Positions 11,516 to 21,007 of a DNA stretch of 64,000 bases are shown piece after piece; the first letter of the stretch is position 1; every line of letters begins with the position of its first letter. Position numbers and translations under genes: made by a program. The DNA is taken from positions 67,472-131,471 of the forward strand of contig MU129066.1 in NCBI GenBank assembly GCA_014904985.1, read 5' to 3'. Origin of the DNA: Hydnum rufescens UP504 (taxonomy: Eukaryota > Basidiomycota > Agaricomycetes > Cantharellales > Hydnaceae). The notes beneath the pieces were generated by a model. It was not told the origin of the DNA and made no database searches. It saw nothing but the letters and a program-made list of their open reading frames with translations.

Positions 11516-12760
11516 ACGAGCATTGGAGAGGATAGCTGCGGGACTGGAACGAGCTGCCTTTCCGAAGAATCGGTTAGCAAGGCCCAGTTCCTGCTCAGGT
11601 ACACAGGAACGATCGCGAGGTCCTCCATGAATACCTTTGTGTCATAAATTCTAAACTCGAGGAATGAAGGGCGAACAGGTACGAGGGCCCAAGCACCTCG
11701 GAAATATCGGAAGAAGGGGTCGATGGCTGGATGGAAGTTGATACCAAGAATAGCCCGAATGACATCTCTTCCACACTGAATGAGTCGAGCCAGGGAATCG
11801 ACCAGGAGCTGCTCACACCACACCACGATATTCTCCGCGACAGTTTGAAACTGCTCTTCCAGATGACCAGATCTGGAAAGGGTGTTACGAAGCAACCCCC
11901 AGGTACAGCATGGGGAGGTGGAACGTGTTCGGGAAATGTACCATGTAATTTGAGCATTTCCGCTATGCGCGAGAGGTCTTCGTCGGTCATCGAGTCGTAA
12001 ACTGGGATTCGAGACTCGGGAGCGGCATCACGGTGCAACTGGGTGTCCTCGTCGCAGTCCATCGGTTGGGTCGTCCGGATGCGAATAACGCCTGGGTCCC
12101 GTTTCCTGGGCAGACCGGGGTGTTGAATACAAAGCTTAGTTAGATGTGTGCGAGGACGTCAGAGGCCAATGAGTCGGACGGACCGTCGCAGTTGGGTGTA
12201 GAGGAACAGGTTCCCGGACTTGTCTACGAGCTAGTCCTTCTCGGCCTCCGTCACCCAATCCGAGGGGAATATCAAGACCAAGCTTCTGCGGAATTTTTTA
12301 CCAGTTCGATGGCGATGCAGAGGCGGATGTTTGCTGAACAACAGCGGCCTTGAGATCGCGAAGGACCGTCTTTGGGAGGTTCGAGGCTTTGTCAAACATT
12401 GAGGATAGGTGAGATTGAGGACGACTGATGATCAAGTAGGAGGGGGTTCGCATGTGAAGATGCGAATATCTGCACCCCCTTTCATCGCAGAACGTCAAGG
12501 AAGATTGTGAGCGGCGAAGAGAATTTGCTTTGAACAGTCATAGTTCCTTGCGTCCGAGTGTCAAATCTTCTCTCAGGGCTTCCACGTCAGCATCCTTGAA
12601 CCCTTGAACGTGGGATCTGATTGTGGGAGTTGGAGGGCGACGTAGGGAAGAGGGATCCCGCAAAGGTTTGACAGTGTCCGAGAACTATTGCTCCTGGTAC
12701 GGTCTTCGTTTTCAGTGACGGTTTTCGCATTTGCCAATTCCAGCAAGTCCGCCAAGCCAG
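11516..12760 (-). pseudogene. Unrecognised gene, degenerate copy A
   Basis: Minus-strand coding remnants shared with copy B, in reading order: ADLLELANAKTVTENE, DLTLGRKEL, SSLTFCDER, FDKASNLPKTVLRDLKAAVV, ESRIPVYDSMTDEDLSRIA, then a 127-residue open frame with SRSGHLEEQFQTVAE, LARLIQCGRDVIRAILG, INFHPAIDPFFRYFRGAW, LSRNWALL and LVPVPQLSSPML. The pieces fall in different frames. One base is extra relative to copy B just before the last block (near 11890), so copy A looks disrupted. I do not recognise the family and see no transmembrane pattern, so it is not a visible pheromone receptor. Copy A extends about 45 bp further at its 3' end than copy B. Confidence 0.5.
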
Positions 12761-14600
12761 TACGCAGGTGGAACCCGAACCGTTTGGAGGAACATTACCT
12801 ATGGGTAAGGAGCCTAAAGACTTGAGGGAGGGACGTTCCCACTAGGACCACTAGCCTCAACTGCAAGAGCTCGGCACCCAGTACCTAAACATCCTTGACC
12901 CCGAGCCATCGAAAGGTAGCTCACTTATAGACTAGGACTAGAAGTGAATTTGCGTCAAAGGATTCACCCGCGGATTTCGAAATTCGAAGTACGACGCAAA
13001 GGTGCTTCGATTGGGATATATCGTACTGTAATCTGGGGGAGGAGGCGGACCCAAAGATTTGGGCGTGTACAGTGGTCTGGGCGGTGAGACATCACCACAA
13101 TTTTATGTCATCTGATGCTTGTAAGCAGCTTCGCATCTTAAATAAATGAATGGGGGGCGGCAACTACTTGTCTGCAATTGAAAGCCTACCTGGTATACGA
13201 GTCCAGAGCTCTCCGATGGAACGTGTGATAACACTCAGGTGTTCCCTATATCTTTGGAACTGCTCCCCAAGATTATTTCTTGTCCAGGTGGGTCATACAT
13301 AGGCTTTTTAAGCCGCATCTCTTCCTGAAATTTGTGTCTAATTGGCATCGACGATGTGATAACAAAATAGAGCACCATTCCCGTCTAACAACTCCCTCTT
13401 CAGTCTTCTAACTGACAAGGTGAGCCAACATACCCGTTGAAAACTAGCCCTTTCCGTCAGTACTTGGTTCTGATGTTCTACGCCAGCTCCTCCCTACGGT
13501 ACTCCCTCGTATAAACCCTGTGCTGACTGCCCCCGCATAACCCTCTAATTGCCATGGGCCACCTTTCTCAATTGAGTATGTGCCTATTACACCGACATAA
13601 TGCGGAAATAAGAGGATTCCTGCCACTTTCCACTATTGGGTATGCACTCTTCCAGGGCTGCTCGGCCTCGGCAACTTGGTGCCCCATCTAGCGCCCGAAC
13701 CCGTTCTACTTCCACTGATTGTTTCTCGAGCATACAAGATGTAGTGCCACCTCTCTGGATTTCTACACCGGAGCAATCAGTATCCAACCCAGCATTTAAC
13801 GCATACATCGAGCCAACAGGCGGTCGCTGCTCCTCCCGCATCTAAATGGATTTCTTCAGTACTCTTTTCTTCAATGCGTCCACCGCAACCTCATCACCCG
13901 ACCTTGCCACAGGTGAGGGAGACATCGAGAACCAACAGACTCAGAATCCCAGCAATACTCAGCCCGTCTTGTGCGTTATTGCATGATGGTCAGTCTGCTT
14001 CTCTCTACCATTGCGCATTCCCCGCATAGTGCATTTTGCTCATTTCCTACTCCACATCTCCGATCGCAGCTCGTTTCCCCGCTCGTGTGTATCACGCACT
14101 GCCCTGGAAGTTTTGGCTGGTCTCCAGACTCTCCAGACTTGTCCTTCGTTCTGCGCACTGTCCTACACTTATTGGGGCTTGATTGGAATTGCTGTTGCGT
14201 CTTGGACCCATGTATTAGCCTATAGTGTACCCTCTCCCTGTTGATACTTGTATTGTATTGTATTGCGAAAGCTTGTTAGGTGCCTTCACCATTTCGCGAA
14301 CAAGTAATAGTGTAGAGAATGGATTTGCAATCGAGCCACAGTGGTTGTAGGAAGCGTAGTGTGCCCATGATGGGGACTCTTCGCAGGATGGAGTTTCGAT
14401 GTTCTTGAATGCCGCTGCGTTGGGGCGTACAGATCTTCCGGTACCAGTCCCTCCAACACCCACTTCACCTTTAAGTCTTTTCATCCCACTTTCAAACTGA
14501 CCTGCCTTTCCTCCGAGTATTCCGTCCCACCCTTTGTATCCCTGGGGCTCGTTACCCATCTAATCCATCATCATATGGCCAAAAGACGGATTGGAAGGAC
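11562..14600. repeat. Segmental duplication, copy A
   Basis: From GAAGAATCGGTTAGCAAGG at about 11562 this block matches 17118 onward in the same orientation through to the CCATCATCATAT sequence at about 14565-14576. By eye identity is roughly 85-90% with scattered small indels. Each copy carries a degenerate minus-strand gene followed by a plus-strand pheromone-precursor gene. Copy A lacks the LTR insertion seen in copy B and so shows the pre-insertion state. Confidence 0.85.
13846..13986 (+). CDS. Mating pheromone precursor, copy A
   Basis: A 46-residue ORF starting MDFFSTLFFNASTA and ending in CVIA then stop, a CaaX box for farnesylation and carboxymethylation. Basidiomycete pheromone precursors are typically 35-60 residues, often start MD(S/T/F)F, and end in C-aliphatic-aliphatic-X. 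The N-terminal part is acidic and polar (TGEGDIENQQ), and cleavage near the IENQQ site would release a peptide of about 12 residues ending NTQPVLC. Such peptides act through the STE3-type receptor of a compatible partner. The intact paralogue at 19238 differs in the presumed mature part (PVL against TIA before the cysteine). The upstream region is shared with the other two copies. The ORF is too short for automatic calling. No receptor gene is recognisable in the window. Confidence 0.78.
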   Translation: MDFFSTLFFNASTATSSPDLATGEGDIENQQTQNPSNTQPVLCVIA

Positions 14601-14623
14601 TTCAGTGTCCAGTTTAATTTATA

Positions 14624-15471
14624 CTGTTACGACCTTAGGTCATCACGTGATTTTACGTAAGCCCCAGGCACCAGTTGAAGTGCAGGTCACAGGGGGGCTG
14701 TGACCAGCGACCGACCCCCATCTAAGCATGTTGCCAGCAGCAAGGACTAGTGTGCTGAGCCATCAGGCCTTTGCATTGTGTGTCATCACCAGGGGCTCAT
14801 ACTCATTCAGTCTCTCCTACTTGTCACTCACATCTATGGAAGCCCTGAGAGCACTGGCTGATCTCCAGAGAACAGATGTTCAGTGCTATCTCAAACTTGT
14901 TGGTGCAACTGATGAGATGGAGGATATTTCAACAGTAGGTGATAATGCCCAGGAAGAAACCCCTACACTCCTACCAATGCAGATCTGACAGTTGTGACGT
15001 CCAAGCTGATGTAATCAACCTATCATCTGCAAAACCGAAACCGCCTGCCAGTAGCCCCTATGAAGAAGTTAATGATGATGCGGATGCTGCAGCAATCAAG
15101 GGGAACATCATTCCCACACCCTTGGGGCCACATCGGAGTGGCCGATCACATAATCCCAACAAGTGCTATGAAGGATGGTGGAATTATGAGGCGGATGAGG
15201 ATGTTAATGATGTTAATGTGGATGATGGTGATACTCGCAGCCATGCATCCGAGTATGATGATGACAATAGGGACAATTAGTCTGAGCACAAAAATGCCCA
15301 TATTTAGTAGTTTCCATATTAGGTGAATTCCATATTAGCAATTCCCATATATGGAATCAATTTAATTTGTGACCGCTTAGCTCGCCAGCCATTGTGACCT
15401 GTGACCACCCCCCCTCTAAGCCTTGCCATCAGGTCACTGTGACCTGTGACCATGACCTAAGGTCGTAACAC
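14624..15471. mobile_element. Non-autonomous DNA element with 18-bp terminal inverted repeats
   Basis: The left end reads TGTTACGACCTTAGGTCA (14625-14642), and the right end (15453-15470) is its exact reverse complement. TA dinucleotides flank the pair at 14622-14623 and 15472-15473, so a TA target duplication is possible if one more base is counted at each end. GTGACCTGTGACC-type subterminal repeats and a C-rich stretch followed by TCTAAGC lie inside both ends. The interior has an open frame (14939-15280, ending acidic with SEYDDDNRDN) without transposase motifs. The length of about 0.85 kb suggests a deletion derivative mobilised in trans. Confidence 0.8.
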
Positions 15472-17117
15472 TACAGTACATCTCCGTCAATCTCCAACAG
15501 ATTAACGGAGTTGTCCCCTGGGACTCCATTCGAGGATTTAGGTGGGTGGTGGGCAGTCCTGATGTACCAGATTTGGCTTGGAGCTGTTCAAACGGTTGGA
15601 TATACTGTAAACATTGTGGCTAGTAAACTGCGTACATCGCTACTGTCGCAATTCATGTTGCTGAGCATCGGCTTTAGGCTCAGCGATGTCAGTTCGGCCC
15701 AATGTAATTCATGAACCTCTCTCCGTTCCTCAAGTTGCACATGAAGAAACCTGGCCCAACTAGGGAGGAAAGCAAGCTTTTCAGTGCTGAGAAGTGGGCC
15801 GCATAGGGCTACAGCCATGAAAACACACGAGATAATTTACGTGCCACTGCCGAACGAGCCCGAGTGAACGTCCTTTCTGCTCTTGGCGCTGATGCGATCA
15901 ATGTCAAAGCAACCGATTGGGCGAATCTCGGTGCCAGATCGCTTCTCGAGGCCTGGATCCAAATCCGGAGGGAACTCCGATACCCTTGCGAAGTGGGAAA
16001 TGGGGGACTCCGGGGAGGAATGAAGGATAGCCCCAGGCGATATATGGGTGAAAAAAAAACGGGGTTGGACGTAGTATCCTTCCTGGCGAAGATGGTTCAG
16101 AGTATCGACGAGTCCCAACGAGAGGCCGTGAATCAAGTCAAATTGAGACATTTCATGCAGGCCGCCACCTACCTCGAGTTCTACACTCACAAAGGCTCTT
16201 GTCATTTGTAAATGTGGTGAAACAGGTAACGGAGGCCTTCTAACGAACAACCATGAGCATATTATACGAAGCTATCATAAGATCAAGACACACACCTCGG
16301 TAGAGTGGCTGCTGAGCGCTTTATTCCTCTTCACATCTCTTCTAGTTGATGCGCACACAGAAATATGGGGAGATATAATGGTGTGCGAGGTCCTATTCGT
16401 CGCGGAAGGCATCGCAAGGGTGGAGTCGTTTGATGCAGCATCAATACCATTCCTTCGATAAGGGATGCAATTCGGGAACGACTTCACGGAGCGCATCACG
16501 GATTACTTGGTGAAGCAAATACCGCAATTTATCCAGGCGTCCATTGGAAAGCAGGATGGGCAACAAAATGTGTGTAGTCCATTGAACCCTCCATGGTACG
16601 CACGTACAGTATAGGGCTTTGATGTGCTGTTGGGTCAGATGATGGGACTGTGCACAGAAAATCAGAGTTGGTGGGCACCATATGGACTGACATATTGCAC
16701 AGTCGAGGGTGCCGATGGTGAGGGGAGAGTTGGCAATAACTTTCTGAATGCCTCATCATGAGCGCCGTACTACGAATTGGGGGAAAAGAGGTCAACTAGA
16801 TTTTGAGCAGCACGTATAACATAGTGAGGCATACAAGAAATCTCTTGTATTCAAGGCAAGATCTCGACTCTTCCAACAATGGAGAGCCGTTCCGATGGAC
16901 AGACTCAAGACCGGAGGACAAACAGACAGTGCCGTGTAATCACTCAAATACAGGAAATCGAGGCTGAGTCCTCGACACCGAAAAAATGCTGAAAAGTGGG
17001 TTTTCCGCATCTTTTCATGTTGAACACTTCAGCACCTTTACCTAGACATTTGCTGCATTTGTCACCCGGTGACTTTCTCTGGACCGAGCTACATCCTGTT
17101 TTAGATGCATCGCCATG
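15472..17117. other. Spacer between the two duplicated blocks; unrecognised coding remnants
   Basis: Nothing here can be named. A plus-strand frame (15864-16211) and an overlapping minus-strand frame (15837-16250) are open but without known motifs. Further right, a minus-strand frame (about 16760-16450) reads coding-like, with NSPLTIGTLDCAICQ and LREVVPELHPLSKEWY before a stop. The sequence is CpG-rich like the left half of the window, so it is probably decayed ordinary gene sequence and not transposon. Confidence 0.35.
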
Positions 17118-17174
17118 ACGAAGAATCGGTTAGCAAGGCACAGTTCCTACTCAGGCCCACAGGAACGATCGCGA

Positions 17175-18490
17175 ACTCCTTCATGGATGCCTTTGTGATG
17201 AATCCATCCTAAATTCTAAACTCTCGAGGAGCGAAGGGTGAACGGGTACGAGGACCCAGGCACCTCGGAAATATTGGAAGAAGGGGCCGATGGCTGGATG
17301 GAAGTTGATATCAGGTATAGCCCGATGGGCATCCCTTTCACACTGAATGAGTCGAGCCAGGGAATCGAGCACGAGCTGCTCACGCGGCACCACGATACTC
17401 CCCGCGACAGTTTGAAACTGCTCTTCCAGGTGACCAGATCTGGAAAGGGTGTCACGAAGCACCCCCATGTACGGCATGAGGAGGCGAAACGTGTTCAGGA
17501 GATGTACCACGAAATTTGAGCATTGCCACTATGCGCGAAAGGTTTTCGTCGGTCATCAGGTCGTAGACTGGGATTCGAGACTCGAGAGCGGCGGCATCAC
17601 GGTGCAAGTGGGTGTCCTCATCACAGTCCATCGGTTGGGGTCATCGATGCGAATAACGCCTGGGTCCCATTTCCTGGGCAGACCGGGGTGTCGAATACAA
17701 GGCTTAGTTAGATGTGTGCGGGGACGTCAGAGGCCAATGAGTCGGACGGACCGTCGTAGTCGGGTGGAGGAACAGGTTCCCAGACTTGTACGAGCTAGTC
17801 CTTCTCTGCCTCCATCACCCAATCCGAGGGGAATATCAAGACCAAGCTTCTGCGGAAGTTTTTGCCGATTTGATGGAGATGAAGAGACAGATGTATGGCT
17901 GAACGACAGCGGCCTTGAGATCGTGAAGAACCGTCTTTGGGAAGTACGAGGCTTTGTCAAACACCGAGGATAGGTGAGATTGAGGACTGATGATCAAGTA
18001 GGAGGGGGTTCGCATGTGAAGATGCAAGTCGGAGAATATCTGCAGCACCGCCTTTCATCGCAGAACGTCAAGGAAGATTGTGAGCGCCGAAGGGAATTTG
18101 CTTTGCGAAGTGAGGTCAATAGTTCCTTGCGTCCGAGTGTCAAATCATTTCTCAGGGCTTCCACGCCAGCATCATTGAACCGTTGAACGTGGGATCTGAT
18201 TGTGCGAGTTGGAAGGCGAGGTGTGGGAAAGGGATCCCGCAAAGGTTTGACAGCGTCCGGGAGAAGAAGCTAGCCATTGCTCCTGGGATTCTCTTCGTTT
18301 TCAGTGACGGTTTTCGCATTTGCCAATTCCAGCAAGTCCGCCAAGCCAGTACGCAGGTAGAACCCGAACCATCGGGAGGAACATTACCATGGGTAAGGAA
18401 CCTACAGACTTGAGCGAGGGACGTCCCCACTATGACCACCAATAGCAGCATCGAGCTTGGCACCCAGTACCTAAACACCCTTGACCCCGA
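17175..18490 (-). pseudogene. Unrecognised gene, degenerate copy B
   Basis: Paralogue of the copy A remnant. Here the 5' part is better kept: FGFYLRTGLADLLELANAKT, then LRDPFPTPRLPTRTIRSHVQ, FNDAGVEALRNDLTLGRKEL, LLTSLRKANSLRRSQSSL and TFCDERR run in one frame. Later pieces are ASYFPKTVLHDLKAAVV, ESRIPVYDLMTDENLSRIV and LRDTLSRSGHLEEQFQTVA, LARLIQCERDAHRAI, INFHPAIGPFFQYFRGAW. In-frame stops and shifts remain, and the tail past 17210 differs from copy A. A multi-exon gene with some stops lying in introns is possible, but I could not build a clean model. The function is unknown. Confidence 0.45.
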
Positions 18491-19237
18491 GCGATCGAAG
18501 GGTAGCTCGCTTATAGACCAGAAGTGAACTTGCATCAAAGGATTCACCCGCGGATTTCGAAATTCGAAGTAGGAGGCAAGGGTGCTTGGATTGGGATATA
18601 TCGTACTGTAATCTGGGGGAGGAGGCGGACGCAAATATTTGGGAGTGTACAGTAATAAGGGTCCCGATTAAGTATTCCTGCGTGGTCTGCGGTGAGCGAT
18701 TTGTGCACTGCGTATGTCATCTGATGTTTGTAAGCAGCTTCACATCTTACAGTATGGAAAGTGCCAACTCCCTTTTTTCTCTTAGTGACTACGACAGCTA
18801 TGAAGCCTGGGAAGACCAGCATCATCTGGGTCCTGCCAACGTCTGCCTACCTGGTATACGAGTTCAGACCCGATGGTCCGTGTGACAACACTACAAGTGT
18901 TCCCATGGCCGCCGCGGCGATAACCCTCTAATCGCCATGGGCCAATCGAGTATGTACCCATTACATCGACATAATGCGGAAATAAGAGGACTCTGTGGGG
19001 CTGCCACTTTCCACTATTGGGTCTATGCGACTATGCACTCCCCCCGGGCCACTCGGCCTTGGCAACTGGTGCCCCGTCTAGCGCCCGAACCCGTTCTACC
19101 TCCATTGATTGTTTCTCGAGCATATGAGCTGTAGTGCCAAACCTCTCTGGGTTTCTGCACCGGAACAATCAGTATCCACCCCAGCATTTAACGCATACAT
19201 CGAGCCAACAGGCGGTCGCTGCTCTTCCCGCATATAA

Positions 19238-19378
19238 ATGGATTTCTTCACTACTCTTTTCTTCAATGCGTCCACCGCAACCTCATCGCCCGACCTTGCC
19301 ACAGGCGAGGGAGGGATCGAGAACCAACGGACTCAGGATCCCAGCAATACTCAGACCATCGCTTGCGTCATTGCATAA
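19238..19378 (+). CDS. Mating pheromone precursor, copy B
   Basis: A 46-residue ORF starting MDFFTTLFFNASTA and ending CVIA then stop (CaaX). It has the same length and frame as the gene at 13846. The two proteins differ at a handful of positions, several of them in the C-terminal dozen residues that would be the mature peptide (DPSNTQTIAC here, NPSNTQPVLC there). An R precedes the probable mature part (ENQR), close to the charged cleavage motif usual in these precursors. ATAAATGG places the ATG in an A-rich context. Different mature ends could mean different receptor specificity, or drift. Confidence 0.78.
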   Translation: MDFFTTLFFNASTATSSPDLATGEGGIENQRTQDPSNTQTIACVIA

Positions 19379-19900
19379 TGGTCAGTCTACTTCTCCCTAC
19401 CATTGCGCATTCCCCGCATAGTGCATTTTGCTCATTTCCGACTCCATGTCTCCGATCGCAGTTCGTTTCCCCGCTCGTGTGTATCGTGCACTGCCGTGGA
19501 AGTTTTGGCTGGTCTCCAGACTTGTCCCTCGTTCTGCGCATTGTCCTGCACTTATTGGGGCTCGGTTGGAGTTGTTGCGTCTTGGACCCATGTATTAGCC
19601 CATAGTGTGCTATCTCCCTGTTGATACTTGTATTGCCAAAGCTTGTTAGGTGCCCTCACCATTTTGCGAACGAGTAACAGTCTAGAGAATGGATTTGCAA
19701 TCGGGCCACAGTGGTCGTAGGAAGTGTAGTGCGGCCATGATGAAGACTCTTCGCGGAAGGTCTTTTGACGTTCTCGAACGTCCCCGCTTTCGGGCCTGCC
19801 GATCTGATGGTACCAGGTCCTCCAACAGCCACTTCACTTTCTGGTCTTTTCATCCCACCTTTCAAACTGGCCTGCCTTCCCCCGAGTATTCCATCCCTTC

Positions 19901-20278
19901 TTGTGAGAGTTACAGCGTTCGAGTAGAATTTCCCCCTGATTACTAAGCAGACGAGAACGAATTCGGATCGGCGAGACTAGAGGATTCAAGTGAAATAAGC
20001 AGCGGCAGGAAGAACACAAGACAAGTCCTTAGGATTTATGTGGGCTCAAGCCCGTCCTTTATACTATTTACATGAGGCACAGAAACACATAAGATGGGGT
20101 AAAATATGGGGTAAGGATGAAGTAAAAGTCCAATGATGGCAGCAAGAAAAAGATTGCCTGTGAAACCTATCTACAAGATCCTAGATAATTGAGGTCAGTG
20201 CTGTTTGCATAGCCCCCTAGGGGTCGCACTTGTCTCTGACATCATATCTGGCCATTCCTGTATCTGCTCACTCCAACA
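19901..20278 (-). mobile_element. Solo LTR (Copia-like) inserted in duplication copy B
   Basis: Read on the minus strand it begins TGTTGGAGTGAGCAG, has a GTATAAAGG TATA-like site, and ends CTCTCACAA. A perfect 5-bp target duplication CCTTC flanks it (19896-19900 and 20279-20283). Comparison with duplication copy A, which lacks it at the same place, shows the empty site. There is no internal coding sequence, so it is a recombination remnant. It is CpG-richer than the elements further right and could be younger. Confidence 0.8.
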
Positions 20279-20283
20279 CCTTC

Positions 20284-21007
20284 CAATCCATCATCATATA
20301 GCCAAATCCAAGTTCTAGTCCAAGGCATGAGGACTACACACACAGGCTAGTGAAACAAGGAGCAGAAACCCACCTAATGCACCCTCAAAATAGTACCTCT
20401 TAGGTGGTTTGAGTTTGCATCTGAAAACCACCTAAGAGGTGTTCTGAGTATAGGCATGTCTAAGACACACCTGAGGGGTATTTTTGGGGAATTTTTTTTC
20501 TAAGTTCACTATATAGACATGTCTAAAATAGCCTGCCATGTGATAGTATTTCTCATAGTATTTCTGCCCCTTTACCACATTATAACATCACTACAAGATT
20601 AAGACTCATGATTCCTCTAAATAGTATAATATGCATATGTTATGCAGGCTATACTATTTCATGCTGCTATAATTAACTTAGAGGGAAAGGTTCAGAGAGC
20701 AATGGAAGGAATACAGGAGACTAGAGAAGTGGATAGGACTATATTTACTCTGGGCATAATTGAATATTTTCAGCTTGGGGTGCACTGTTGCGGGATTTAC
20801 TGAGGCTTGATCAGCTTTCACAACTAGTTCTAAATGTCAGATAATCCTGGACCCTCAGAGACATCACTAAATGACAAGAAAAGGATAAGAGGAGAGGTAT
20901 GAGTATATTCACCTCAGAAATACCAAGAAAGTCAAGAATATCTTCAGTCTGAGGCAGCCAGGGGCCAAGGGCTGGGCTCCAAAAGGGGAAAACCCACTGC
21001 CACTCAG
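20284..21007. other. Repeat-derived sequence at the start of the CpG-poor compartment
   Basis: No gene. It contains self-complementary stretches built on CACCTAAGAGGTG-like and CATGTCTAA motifs (20390-20530) that recur at 35440-35660, so it looks like the remains of an LTR or DNA element. CpG becomes scarce from here on. Confidence 0.4.

Larger units (their letters stand above)
17118..20315. repeat. Segmental duplication, copy B
   Basis: This is the direct-orientation partner of 11562-14600. It contains the second degenerate minus-strand gene and the second intact pheromone gene. It differs from copy A by small indels, by divergent sequence around 18650-18900, and by a 378-bp solo LTR at 19901-20278. 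It resumes after the LTR with CCATCATCATATAGCC as in copy A. Confidence 0.85.

Noticed and set aside
11516..18490. The duplicated minus-strand gene next to each pheromone gene as an STE3-type pheromone receptor
   Set aside because: Receptor and pheromone genes are often paired, but the frames show no series of membrane helices and none of the STE3 motifs.
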